Source: Bordetella genomosp. 8
GTDB taxonomy: Bacteria; Pseudomonadota; Gammaproteobacteria; Burkholderiales; Burkholderiaceae_B
Direction: 5' to 3'
Assembly: GCF_002119685.1 (NCBI RefSeq)
Contig: NZ_CP021108.1
Coordinates: 2,914,001 to 2,978,000, forward strand
Length of the DNA: 64,000 nt
The position numbers were made by a program, and so were the translations under genes. The stretch's first letter is position 1. Every line of letters begins with the position of its first letter. This document shows, piece by piece, positions 8,599 through 16,274 of this stretch. The notes below the pieces were generated by a model. That model did no database searches. It was not told where the DNA came from and saw nothing but the letters and a program-made list of their open reading frames with translations.

Positions 8599-9612
8599 AT
8601 GTTGAACCGACAATACAACCGCCGGGCCGCACTGGGCCTGGGCGGCGTACTCGCCATGGCCGCCATCGCCGTATCGACGGGCGCCCACGCGCAGCCCCAG
8701 GGCAATTATCCCGACCGGCCCATACAGCTGATCGTGCCGTATTCGGCAGGCGGTCCCACCGACGTGGCGGCGCGCGTCATGGCGCAGGCGCTGTCGCAGC
8801 GCATCGGACAGAACATCGTCGTCATGTCGATGCCGGGGGCCGGCGGCGTGATCGGCACGGATGCCGTCAACCGCGCCAAGCCGGATGGCTACACCTTGCT
8901 GTTCGCCGTGAATTCGATGGCTATCTTCCCGTATACGCGCTCGGCTAAAAATCCCTTGCCGTTCGATCCCAACGGCTTCGCGCCCATAGGCAGCGTTGCC
9001 GAGTCGGCGCACGTCATCGTCGCCAACAAGAACCTGGGCATCAAGACCATCGCCGACCTGGTCGCGGCCGCCAAGAAGAAACCCGACGTCTACAGCTTCG
9101 GCTCGGCCGGCATAGGTGGCACCACGCACCTGCCCATCGCCTTGTTCGCGCACCGCGCCGGCATCAGGCTCCTGCACGTGCCGTACAAGGGCGCCGCCCC
9201 GGCGATGGCCGACACCATGGCGGGCGTGGTCTCCATTTCCGGCCCGGGATATACGGACGCGGTGAAGGCCGCGATCGACAACGGCACGCTGGTGGCGCTG
9301 GCGACGACGTCCGCCAAGCGCCTGCCTTTCCTGCCCAATGTGCCGACCCTGGCGGAGCAGGGCTATCCCGACATGGTCTTTCCGATCTGGTACGCGATGT
9401 TCGCCCCCAAGGGGACGCCCGACAATGTGGTCGAAAAATTGAATACGGCGTTGAAGGCGATGGCAAGCGATGCGGCGTACCAGAAGCAGCAGGCCGCGCA
9501 GGGCAACGTCGTCACCTATATGACGCCGCCCCAGGTGGCCGACATGCTCAAGACCGACATCGCGAAGCTGGGCACGCGGCTGAAGGACGCCGGCATCAAC
9601 CTGGAGGACTGA
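8599..9612 (+). CDS. Bug/TctC-type periplasmic substrate-binding receptor
   Basis: 337 aa from ATG 8599 (GGAGA 7 bases upstream). A signal sequence with NRRAALGLGG ends near GAHAQPQ. The mature start YPDRPIQLIVPYSAGGPTD is the hallmark of Bug receptors, as is the VPYKGAAPAMADTMAG segment. These proteins bind carboxylates, classically citrate-like or amino/aromatic acids, for TctAB tripartite transporters or for signalling. No tctAB lies in the window. It sits between the TcuA-like flavoprotein and the second mmgE/prpD, so its ligand is probably the acid this operon consumes. Confidence 0.93.
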   Translation: MLNRQYNRRAALGLGGVLAMAAIAVSTGAHAQPQGNYPDRPIQLIVPYSAGGPTDVAARVMAQALSQRIGQNIVVMSMPGAGGVIGTDAVNRAKPDGYTLLFAVNSMAIFPYTRSAKNPLPFDPNGFAPIGSVAESAHVIVANKNLGIKTIADLVAAAKKKPDVYSFGSAGIGGTTHLPIALFAHRAGIRLLHVPYKGAAPAMADTMAGVVSISGPGYTDAVKAAIDNGTLVALATTSAKRLPFLPNVPTLAEQGYPDMVFPIWYAMFAPKGTPDNVVEKLNTALKAMASDAAYQKQQAAQGNVVTYMTPPQVADMLKTDIAKLGTRLKDAGINLED

Positions 9613-9618
9613 GGTCTC

Positions 9619-11016
9619 ATGGACGCCAATAGCGGCAAGGCCCCGGAGCCCGTGACTACCACCCGCGGCGCCGATGCGTCGCTGACGCGCCTGCTCGTGG
9701 CGCGCGCACTGGCGATTCGGCACGACGCGCTGCCCGCCGACGTGCGTACCGTCGCCCGGGATTGCCTAGTGGACTGGCTGGGCTGCACGTTCGCCGCGTT
9801 GGACGAACCGGTCAGCGGCATCGTCGACGCCTTGGCGCGGGAAGAGGGCGGCCATGCCCAGGCCACCGTCCTGGGCCGCGCCTGGCGCGGCACGATGGCG
9901 CAGGCGGCGCTGGTCAACGGCACGATGTCGCATGCGCTGGACTATGACGACGTCAACCTGACGGTGCCCGGCCACATGTCGGCCGCCATCCTGCCGGCGT
10001 TGCTGGCCCTGGCGGAACAGCGCGGCCGCGCGCCCGCGGATGTGATCGCCGCCTTCGTGGCGGGCTATGAGTTCGCCTGCGCCATCGGCGCGCTGGTCGA
10101 ACCCGCGCACTATGCGAACGGCTTCCATGCGACCGGCACCATCGGCTGCCTGGGCGCCGCCGTGGCATGCGCCCACCTGGCCGGCTTGTCGCCCGTCCAG
10201 GCGTGCCACGCGGTCGGCGTGGCCGCCACGCAGGCTGCCGGCCTGAAGGCCATGTTCGGCAGCATGGCCAAGCCCCTGCACGCCGGCCTGGCGTCGCAGG
10301 CCGGATTGCGCGCGGTGCTGCTGGCCGAAAAAGGCTTCATCGGCAGGACCGACATCCTGGAATGCCGCCAGGGTTACGCCGCCGTGCACGGCCAGGATTT
10401 CCACGTCGACCTGGCGACGTCGCCGCCCGCCAGCGGCTTCCATATCCTGAACAACCTGTTCAAGTTCCACGCGGCCTGCTACAGCACGCACTCGACCATA
10501 GAGGCCATCGTCGCGCTGCGCGCCGCGCATGGCATAACCGCGGACCAGGTTTCCCGCATCGACGTGGTTGCGGGAGAAGGCTGCTCCATCTGCAATATCC
10601 AGGAGCCGGCCACCGCGCTGGAGGCCAAGTTCAGCCTGCGCGCGACGGCGGCCTTCGCCATATTGGGCATCGATACGGGCAGCCTGCGGACCTGGGGGCG
10701 CGTCAGCGATCCCTCCGTCGCCGCCATGTTGGCGAAGGTCGGCGTCAGGCTGGTGCCGGGGATGAGCCTGAGCGATTCCACGGTCACCATCGTGCATGGC
10801 GGCGCGTCTTCCACCTTGACCTACGACTGCGGCGTGCCGATCGAAGACAAGGCGGCGCAGTCGGAGAAAGTCTTCGCCAAGTTCCGCGCCATCGCGCAGC
10901 CCGCCCTGGGAGAGGCCGGCGTCGCCGACGTCCTGGCGCTGATGGCGTCCTTCGATGGCCAGCCGGATCTCCAGGGACTGATGCGGCGATGCGCCGCGCC
11001 AGGGGGAAATCCCTAA
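9619..11016 (+). CDS. MmgE/PrpD family protein (second copy)
   Basis: 465 aa, starting 6 bases after the Bug gene, with a GAGG site 5 bases before the ATG. It is a canonical member: NGTMSHALDYDDV, GFHATGTIGCLG, MFGSMAKPLHAG and FKFHAACYSTHST are conserved family segments around the active-site cleft. The family includes 2-methylcitrate dehydratase, iminodisuccinate epimerase and cis-aconitate decarboxylase. The TcuA-like neighbour would deliver an unsaturated acid such as cis-aconitate, which fits a (de)hydratase or decarboxylase role, but that is inference. It is last in its operon; the next gene starts 118 bases away behind its own palindromes. Confidence 0.9.
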   Translation: MDANSGKAPEPVTTTRGADASLTRLLVARALAIRHDALPADVRTVARDCLVDWLGCTFAALDEPVSGIVDALAREEGGHAQATVLGRAWRGTMAQAALVNGTMSHALDYDDVNLTVPGHMSAAILPALLALAEQRGRAPADVIAAFVAGYEFACAIGALVEPAHYANGFHATGTIGCLGAAVACAHLAGLSPVQACHAVGVAATQAAGLKAMFGSMAKPLHAGLASQAGLRAVLLAEKGFIGRTDILECRQGYAAVHGQDFHVDLATSPPASGFHILNNLFKFHAACYSTHSTIEAIVALRAAHGITADQVSRIDVVAGEGCSICNIQEPATALEAKFSLRATAAFAILGIDTGSLRTWGRVSDPSVAAMLAKVGVRLVPGMSLSDSTVTIVHGGASSTLTYDCGVPIEDKAAQSEKVFAKFRAIAQPALGEAGVADVLALMASFDGQPDLQGLMRRCAAPGGNP

Positions 11017-11055
11017 TGACCGCCTGATTGCGGCGCCGCCCGGAACGCGACTAGT

Positions 11056-11078
11056 ATATCCAGGATATTGGATCCAAT
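11056..11078. promoter_or_regulatory. Two overlapping palindromes before the LIV-type ABC operon
   Basis: ATATCC-A-GGATAT (11056-11068) and the perfect 12-mer ATTGGATCCAAT (11067-11078) share two bases. The second resembles FCD-type GntR operators, in which TTGG and CCAA flank a short centre. They lie 57-79 bases before the first ATPase start, in the only sizeable gap of this strand. No GntR gene is in the window, so the binder is unknown. Confidence 0.45.
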
Positions 11079-11134
11079 CCTTGGTGGGCGCGACGGTACT
11101 TCCGCCGCGGCCCGCTCGTCGCGGGAACCGGCCG

Positions 11135-11908
11135 GTGTTGAATATCAGGCAGTTGAATGTCCGCTTCGGCGGTCTGCGGGTGCTGAATGACGCGACCTTC
11201 ACGGTGCGCGAAAACGCCATCACGGGCTTGATCGGCCCCAATGGCGCCGGCAAGACCACCTTGTTCAATTGCATCACCGGCCTGCTGCCCGCCGCGCGCG
11301 GATCGGTGGAATTCCATGGCGACCCCATCCTGGGCTGGCGCCCCGACCGCATCGCACGCGCCGGGCTGGTCCGCACCTTCCAGCTGGCGCGCGGCTTCCC
11401 GCGCATGTCCGTGTTCGAGCACCTGATGCTCTATGGCAAGCACCAGCCGGGCGAAAGCCTGCTGGCCGCCTGCCTGGGCAGCGCCGACGCCCGCAGCCGC
11501 GAGGCCGCGCTGCGCGAACAGGCCTTCCAGGTCGCCCGGCGGCTGAAGCTCGATCACGTGCTGGACCACCTGGTGGTCGACATATCCGGCGGCCAGAAGA
11601 AACTGCTGGAGATCGGCCGCGCCCTGATGGCCGAGCCGCGCATGCTGCTGCTGGACGAACCCATGGCCGGGGTCAATCCCACGCTGGCCCGCGAAATCGC
11701 CGAGCAGCTTGCCCGCCTGCGCGAGGACGGCCTGACGGTGCTGCTGATCGAGCACGACCTGGAGCTGGTGCGGCTGCTGTGCGACGACGTCGTGGTCATG
11801 GCCGAAGGCGCTTTCCTGACGCGCGGCGGCTATGACGACGTCATCGCCAATCCCGCCGTGCAGGACGCCTACCTGGGCCGCCGGCATGCGGCGAGGGCGG
11901 CGCAATGA
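11135..11908 (+). CDS. LIV-type ABC importer ATP-binding protein (LivG-like)
   Basis: 257 aa if read from GTG 11135; TTG 11138 is equally possible, since GGGAA lies 7-10 bases upstream. There is no ATG in a sensible place, and the TTG at 11081 sits right behind the palindromes and adds 18 unrelated residues. Walker A is GPNGAGKTT, the signature ISGGQKKLLEIGRAL and Walker B MLLLDEPMAG. LivG-type features are the FQLARGFPRMSVFEHL stretch and the late LLIEHDLELV. It energises uptake of branched-chain amino acids, amides or aromatic acids in this superfamily. Its stop overlaps the next start (ATGA). Confidence 0.9.
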   Translation: MLNIRQLNVRFGGLRVLNDATFTVRENAITGLIGPNGAGKTTLFNCITGLLPAARGSVEFHGDPILGWRPDRIARAGLVRTFQLARGFPRMSVFEHLMLYGKHQPGESLLAACLGSADARSREAALREQAFQVARRLKLDHVLDHLVVDISGGQKKLLEIGRALMAEPRMLLLDEPMAGVNPTLAREIAEQLARLREDGLTVLLIEHDLELVRLLCDDVVVMAEGAFLTRGGYDDVIANPAVQDAYLGRRHAARAAQ

Positions 11909-12660
11909 CGGCGGCGGCGAACGCGGCTCCGCTGTTGAGCGTGCGCGGCCTGGCCGGCGGCTATACGCCCACCGATCGCGTCGTCAAGGGCGTGGACCTG
12001 GATATCGCGCCGGGCGAACTGGTCGTCGTCGTGGGGCCCAACGGCGCCGGCAAATCGACCTTGCTGAAACTGATCGCCGGCCTGCACCACATGGCCGAAG
12101 GCAGCATCGAACTGGAAGGCCGGCGCCTGTCGGTGCAGACGCCGCTGGCCCGCGCACGCGCCGGCATCGGCTTCGTGCCGCAGGAAAACAACGTCTTCGG
12201 CGGCTTGACCGTGCGCGAGAACCTGGAAATGGGCGCCTATCTGCACGGCCGGGGAGAAGAAGCCCGCATCGACGCCATGTACCAGCGCTTTCCCGTGCTG
12301 CGCGACAAGCGGCGCGCGGCGGCCGGCACGCTGTCCGGTGGCCAGCGGCAGGTCGTCGCCATGGCCATGGCGCTGATGGGCGAACCGCGCATGCTCTTGC
12401 TGGACGAGCCGTCCGCGGGCCTGTCGCCCGCCGCCTGCGAAGTGTTGTTCGATACCGTGCGCGAACTGGCCGACGGCGGGCTGACCATCCTGATGATCGA
12501 ACAGAACGCGCTGGCCGCGCTGGATATCGCCGATCGCGGCATCGTCATGGTCACCGGCGCCAAGCGCGCCGACCGCGCCGCGCGCGACCTGGCCGCGGAT
12601 CCGGATACCCGCCGCATGTTCCTGGGCGGCGCCGACCACCATCACCCGTCAGATCGCTGA
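11905..12660 (+). CDS. LIV-type ABC importer ATP-binding protein (LivF-like)
   Basis: 251 aa, coupled to the preceding ATPase by an ATGA overlap. Walker A GPNGAGKSTLL, signature LSGGQRQVVAMAMAL and Walker B MLLLDEPSAGLSP are intact. The segment GFVPQENNVFGGLTVRENLEMGAYL and ILMIEQNALAALDIADRG are typical of LivF. It forms the ATPase dimer with the LivG-like protein on the inner face of the membrane. Substrate choice lies in the binding protein 25 bases downstream. Confidence 0.92.
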   Translation: MTAAANAAPLLSVRGLAGGYTPTDRVVKGVDLDIAPGELVVVVGPNGAGKSTLLKLIAGLHHMAEGSIELEGRRLSVQTPLARARAGIGFVPQENNVFGGLTVRENLEMGAYLHGRGEEARIDAMYQRFPVLRDKRRAAAGTLSGGQRQVVAMAMALMGEPRMLLLDEPSAGLSPAACEVLFDTVRELADGGLTILMIEQNALAALDIADRGIVMVTGAKRADRAARDLAADPDTRRMFLGGADHHHPSDR

Positions 12661-12685
12661 CATTCAGAGCTTCGAGGATTACGCC

Positions 12686-13897
12686 ATGTCCAACCTTCCG
12701 TACCGCCGCCGTTTCCTGAAGCTGGCCGCCGCCGGCGCCGCGCTGGGGGCGCAGCCCTATATCCTGCGCGGCGCCTACGCGCAGGCCACCGACCCGATCA
12801 TGCTGGGCGCGCTTTCGCCCCTGTCCGGCTCGGGCGCGCAGTACGGCCCGCCCATGCAGCAGGCCATCGCCGCCGTGGTCGACGAAGTGAATGCCGCCAG
12901 CGGCGTGCTGGGGAGGCAGATCAAGCTGGTGCGCGAGGACTGCCAGACCAATCCCGAGGCCGCGGTGCGCGCGGCGCGCAAGCTGATCGACGTCGACAAG
13001 GTCGTGGCCATCATCGGCGTCTGGTCGTCGCCGGTCACGCAGGCGGTGGCGCCCTTGTGCTGGGAGAGCAAGACGGTGATCGCCTGCGCGTCGGGCGCCG
13101 ACAACTTGACGCACCTGCCGCACCAGGGCTATCTGTTCCGCACCCAGCCGACGACCACGCTGCAAGGCCGCAAGTTCGGCGAGTTCGCGCTGTCGCAGGG
13201 CGCCCGCAAGGTGGTCTACCTGACGCCGCAGACGCCCTTCGTGCAGTCGATGACGGAAAACATGGCCAAGGCGATGGCCGCCGCGGGCGGCACGGTCACG
13301 ACCGTCGTGTACGAGGACAAGAAGGCCAGCTACCGGACCGAAGTGGACAAGGCGCTGGCCAGCAAGCCCGACATGCTGGTGCTGGGCGGCTACGTGGCCG
13401 ATACCTCGGTGCTGGTGAAGGACCTGTACCGCGCCGGCTACCAGGGCAAGATGCTGTCGTATGCCTATACCGTCAACAAACAGCTGATCGAGTCCGTGCC
13501 CAAGGATACGGTGGAAGGCATCTTCACCATCGCGCCGTCGCCCGCGGCGGACGGCACCGCCTACGCGCGCCTGAAGAAGATCGTCAATTCCGACAGCCCC
13601 GATCCCTACACGGCGCAGTCCTATGACCATGCGAACCTGGTCATCATGGCGATGGCGCAGGCCAAGGCGGCGTCCGGGGCGGCCATCAAGGACGCGATAC
13701 GCAAGCTGGCGGCGGACGGCGGCCAGCGGGTCGACAACGCGGCGGCCGGCATCAAGATCCTGGCCGGCGGCGGCAGCGTCGATTACGTCGGCGCCAGCGG
13801 CCCTTGCCGTTTCACCGATATCGGCGATGTCGCGGAGGCCAGCTTCCGCTACGAGCAGGTCAAGGACGGCAAGCCCGTGCTGCTGAAGATCGCTTGA
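12686..13897 (+). CDS. LIV-type periplasmic substrate-binding protein
   Basis: 403 aa. A Tat-type signal (YRRRFLKLAAAGAA) runs to about residue 33 (GAYAQA). The mature start IMLGALSPLSGSGAQYGPPM and the blocks AARKLIDVDKVVAIIGVWSS and YDHANLVIMAMAQA show the periplasmic-binding-protein type 1 fold of LivK/UrtA/AmiC relatives. Tat rather than Sec export is common for this family in Bordetella-like bacteria. It lies between the ATPase and permease genes of the same transporter. The ligand is not readable from sequence; amino acids, amides and aromatic acids are all known in the family. Confidence 0.9.
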   Translation: MSNLPYRRRFLKLAAAGAALGAQPYILRGAYAQATDPIMLGALSPLSGSGAQYGPPMQQAIAAVVDEVNAASGVLGRQIKLVREDCQTNPEAAVRAARKLIDVDKVVAIIGVWSSPVTQAVAPLCWESKTVIACASGADNLTHLPHQGYLFRTQPTTTLQGRKFGEFALSQGARKVVYLTPQTPFVQSMTENMAKAMAAAGGTVTTVVYEDKKASYRTEVDKALASKPDMLVLGGYVADTSVLVKDLYRAGYQGKMLSYAYTVNKQLIESVPKDTVEGIFTIAPSPAADGTAYARLKKIVNSDSPDPYTAQSYDHANLVIMAMAQAKAASGAAIKDAIRKLAADGGQRVDNAAAGIKILAGGGSVDYVGASGPCRFTDIGDVAEASFRYEQVKDGKPVLLKIA

Positions 13898-13907
13898 AGG
13901 ACCACCC

Positions 13908-14777
13908 GTGACGGAGCTGTTGCAAGCGTTGGCGAACGGGATCATCGCCGGCGCCACCATCGCCTTGCCCGCGGTAGGCCTGTCCATGATGTACGCGGTG
14001 CTGCGCTTTCCCAATTTCGCGGTGGCCGGGGTGGCCAGCGTCGGCGCCTACCTGGCCTACCTGGCCAATGTGCGGGCCGGGCTGCCGCCGGTCGCCACCA
14101 TCCCGGTGGCCTTCGCCGGCGCCGGCCTGGTGGGCCTGGCGTGCGACTGGATAGGCATGCGGCGCTTACGGCGCGTGCCATCGTCCGACGGCGGCCTGAC
14201 CGTGGCCATCGTATCGATCGCCATCATGCTGGCGCTCGAGGCCATCCTGCGCTTCGCGTTCGGCAATGACCTGCGCAGCTTCGACGTGCCCATCATGCGC
14301 GACGTGAGCGTCGGCGGCATACGGGTCAGTCCGCAGCAGTTCGCCAACCTGGGCATAGCCGTGGCCGTGACGGCCTGCCTGTTCCTGTACTTCCGCTATA
14401 CGCGCATGGGCAAGGCGATGCGCGCGGTGGCCGACAATCCGACGCTGGCGCGCCTGAAGGGAATCGACCCGGACATCATCGCCTCGCTGACCATCTTCCT
14501 GGGCATGGGACTGGCTGGCGTGGGGGGCGCCTTGCTGGGCATCGACACCAGCATCGACCCGTTGACCGGCAGCCGCTTCCTGTTGACCTTCTTCGCGGCC
14601 AGCGTGCTGGGTGGCCTGGCGAGTCCGGCGGGCGCGGTGATCGGCGCGGTGGCGATAGGCGTGGCCGAGGAGGTCGCGCTGATCTGGCTGCCACCCACCT
14701 ATCGCAGCGCGGTAGGCTTCGTGGCCATCTTCGTCTTCCTGACTTTTCGACCGCAGGGCCTGATGGGCCGGCGCTGA
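13908..14777 (+). CDS. LIV-type ABC importer permease (LivH-like)
   Basis: 289 aa from GTG 13908 (AGGACCACCC upstream). It is hydrophobic throughout, with about eight membrane segments. The LivH family loop is recognisable in MGKAMRAVADNPTLARLKGIDPD, followed by a glycine-rich helix and VLGGLASPAGAVIGAVAIG. It forms the transmembrane channel with the LivM-like partner, whose gene starts 9 bases after this stop. Nothing suggests truncation. Confidence 0.91.
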   Translation: MTELLQALANGIIAGATIALPAVGLSMMYAVLRFPNFAVAGVASVGAYLAYLANVRAGLPPVATIPVAFAGAGLVGLACDWIGMRRLRRVPSSDGGLTVAIVSIAIMLALEAILRFAFGNDLRSFDVPIMRDVSVGGIRVSPQQFANLGIAVAVTACLFLYFRYTRMGKAMRAVADNPTLARLKGIDPDIIASLTIFLGMGLAGVGGALLGIDTSIDPLTGSRFLLTFFAASVLGGLASPAGAVIGAVAIGVAEEVALIWLPPTYRSAVGFVAIFVFLTFRPQGLMGRR

Positions 14778-14786
14778 GGCACAGCC

Positions 14787-15704
14787 ATGCTTTCCTATCT
14801 GGCGTTCTCCCTTACATTGGCGGCCGTGTACTGCCTGCTGGCCCTGGGCCTGACCGTGATCTGGGGCTACACCGGTATGGTCAACCTGGGCATCGTCGGC
14901 TTTTTCGCCGTGGGTGCGTATGCCTCGGCCATCGTCACCACGCAGCTGGGCTGGCCCATCCTGGCGGGCTGGATCCTGGGCGCGCTGGCCGCGGGCGCGG
15001 CGGGCGTGGTGATGACGTATGCGACGCGAGGACTGCGTGGCGACTACCTGGCCATCGTGACGCTGGGCTTCGCCGAAACGGTGCGCCTGGTGGCGCTGAA
15101 CGAGAACTGGCTGACCAAGGGTGCCGAAGGTATTTCCGGCATACCGGGCCCCATGAAGGCTGAGCTGGGCCCATGGTTCAACACCGCGTACCTGCTGGTG
15201 GCCTGGCTGATCGCCGCGCTGGCCGCCTGGCTGCTGGCGCGGATCGCCGCGAGTCCCTACGGCCGCGTGCTGCGCGCCATACGCGACGATGACGTGGTCG
15301 CGCTCGTGGCCGGCAAGAATGTGCCGCGCTACAAGGTGGCCGCGTTCGCCATCGGCACCGCGCTGGCCGGCCTGGCCGGGGCGCTGTACGCGCATTTCAC
15401 TTCCTACATCGCGCCCGACCTGGTCGCGCCCTTGCTGACCATCTACGTGTTCCTGGCCGCGACGGCCGGCGGAAACGCACGGCCCATGGGCGCGGTGGTC
15501 GGCGCGTTGCTGGTCATGGCCCTGCTTGAAGGCACGCGCATGCTGGCGGAATTCACATCGGCATTGTCGGCGGTGCAGGCCGCGGCCCTGCGCGATTTCA
15601 TCATCGCGGCCGCGCTGGTCGCCATCCTGCAGGTGCGTTCGCAGGGCATCCTGCCGGAACGCATACGCCCGGCGGGAGCCGACAGCCATCGTCCCAACCA
15701 CTGA
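14787..15704 (+). CDS. LIV-type ABC importer permease (LivM-like)
   Basis: 305 aa, polytopic, with LivM blocks GYTGMVNLGIVGFFAVGAYA near the start, LRGDYLAIVTLGFAETVRL, the IPGPM segment, and the cytoplasmic coupling loop SPYGRVLRAIRDDDVVA with KVAAFAIGTALAGLAGALYA. It completes a five-component transporter, as all other subunits lie directly upstream. The next gene, a GAF protein, starts 11 bases later and is probably on the same transcript. Confidence 0.91.
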   Translation: MLSYLAFSLTLAAVYCLLALGLTVIWGYTGMVNLGIVGFFAVGAYASAIVTTQLGWPILAGWILGALAAGAAGVVMTYATRGLRGDYLAIVTLGFAETVRLVALNENWLTKGAEGISGIPGPMKAELGPWFNTAYLLVAWLIAALAAWLLARIAASPYGRVLRAIRDDDVVALVAGKNVPRYKVAAFAIGTALAGLAGALYAHFTSYIAPDLVAPLLTIYVFLAATAGGNARPMGAVVGALLVMALLEGTRMLAEFTSALSAVQAAALRDFIIAAALVAILQVRSQGILPERIRPAGADSHRPNH

Positions 15705-15715
15705 TAGGTAGCCAT

Positions 15716-16219
15716 ATGGAATCGAGAGCACTGGAATTACTGAATCAATCCTGCGCCGCGGCCGCGGTGCGGGGCGGGCGCGAAGCGCTGTTTCGCGGCA
15801 TCGACCAGGCGCTGGGCGAACTGGTGGGGCACAAGCTGTTCACCATCCTGTATACCTCGCCGGACGCGCAGCAGGTGATACGCCTGTACAGCAATCAACC
15901 GGACGCATATCCGGTCAGCGGCGCCAAGAAGATGGGGCCCACGCCATGGGGCGACCTGGTCATCACGCGCGGCCAACCGTATATCGGCAATACCGAGGAA
16001 GACATCAAGTGGGCGTTCTTCGACCACGAGCTGATCAAGTCGCTGGGCTGCGACTCGGTGCTGAACGTGCCCGTGGTGATCGAGGGCCGGACACTGGGGA
16101 CCTTGAATCTGCTGCATCAGGCCGGCTGGTACGAGGACCGTCACGTGCCCATCGCCACGCCGTTCGCGTATCTGCTGGCGCCGCTGTTCGAGGCGGTGCG
16201 GCGCGAAGCCGGCGCATGA
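15716..16219 (+). CDS. Small single-domain GAF protein
   Basis: 167 aa. The whole protein is one GAF-like domain: an initial helix (ESRALELLNQSCAAA), the strand LFTILYTS, then DLVITRGQPYIGNTEEDIK and the closing SVLNVPVVIEGRTLGTLNLLHQAGWYE. GAF domains bind small ligands such as cyclic nucleotides, haem or aromatic acids. There is no output domain, no signal peptide and no membrane segment. Placement right after livM suggests a cytosolic ligand sensor or an enzyme accessory working on the imported compound. Function unassigned. Confidence 0.75.
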   Translation: MESRALELLNQSCAAAAVRGGREALFRGIDQALGELVGHKLFTILYTSPDAQQVIRLYSNQPDAYPVSGAKKMGPTPWGDLVITRGQPYIGNTEEDIKWAFFDHELIKSLGCDSVLNVPVVIEGRTLGTLNLLHQAGWYEDRHVPIATPFAYLLAPLFEAVRREAGA

Positions 16220-16236
16220 CCGGGCGGTAGCGGCGG

Positions 16237-16256
16237 CGGTGTGCCCTAGCACGCCG
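16237..16256. terminator. Possible bidirectional terminator hairpin
   Basis: Seven paired bases (one G-T wobble) around a six-base loop CCCTAG, in the 55-base gap between the converging GAF and ABC-exporter genes. There is no T-tract on either side, so it is at best an inefficient or Rho-assisted end. Confidence 0.3.
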
Positions 16257-16274
16257 TCACGCCGTCACGCGGTC

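Noticed and set aside
11081..11134. TTG 11081 as start of the LivG-like ATPase
   Set aside because: It starts 3 bases after the palindrome, has no ribosome site, and adds 18 residues unlike the family.
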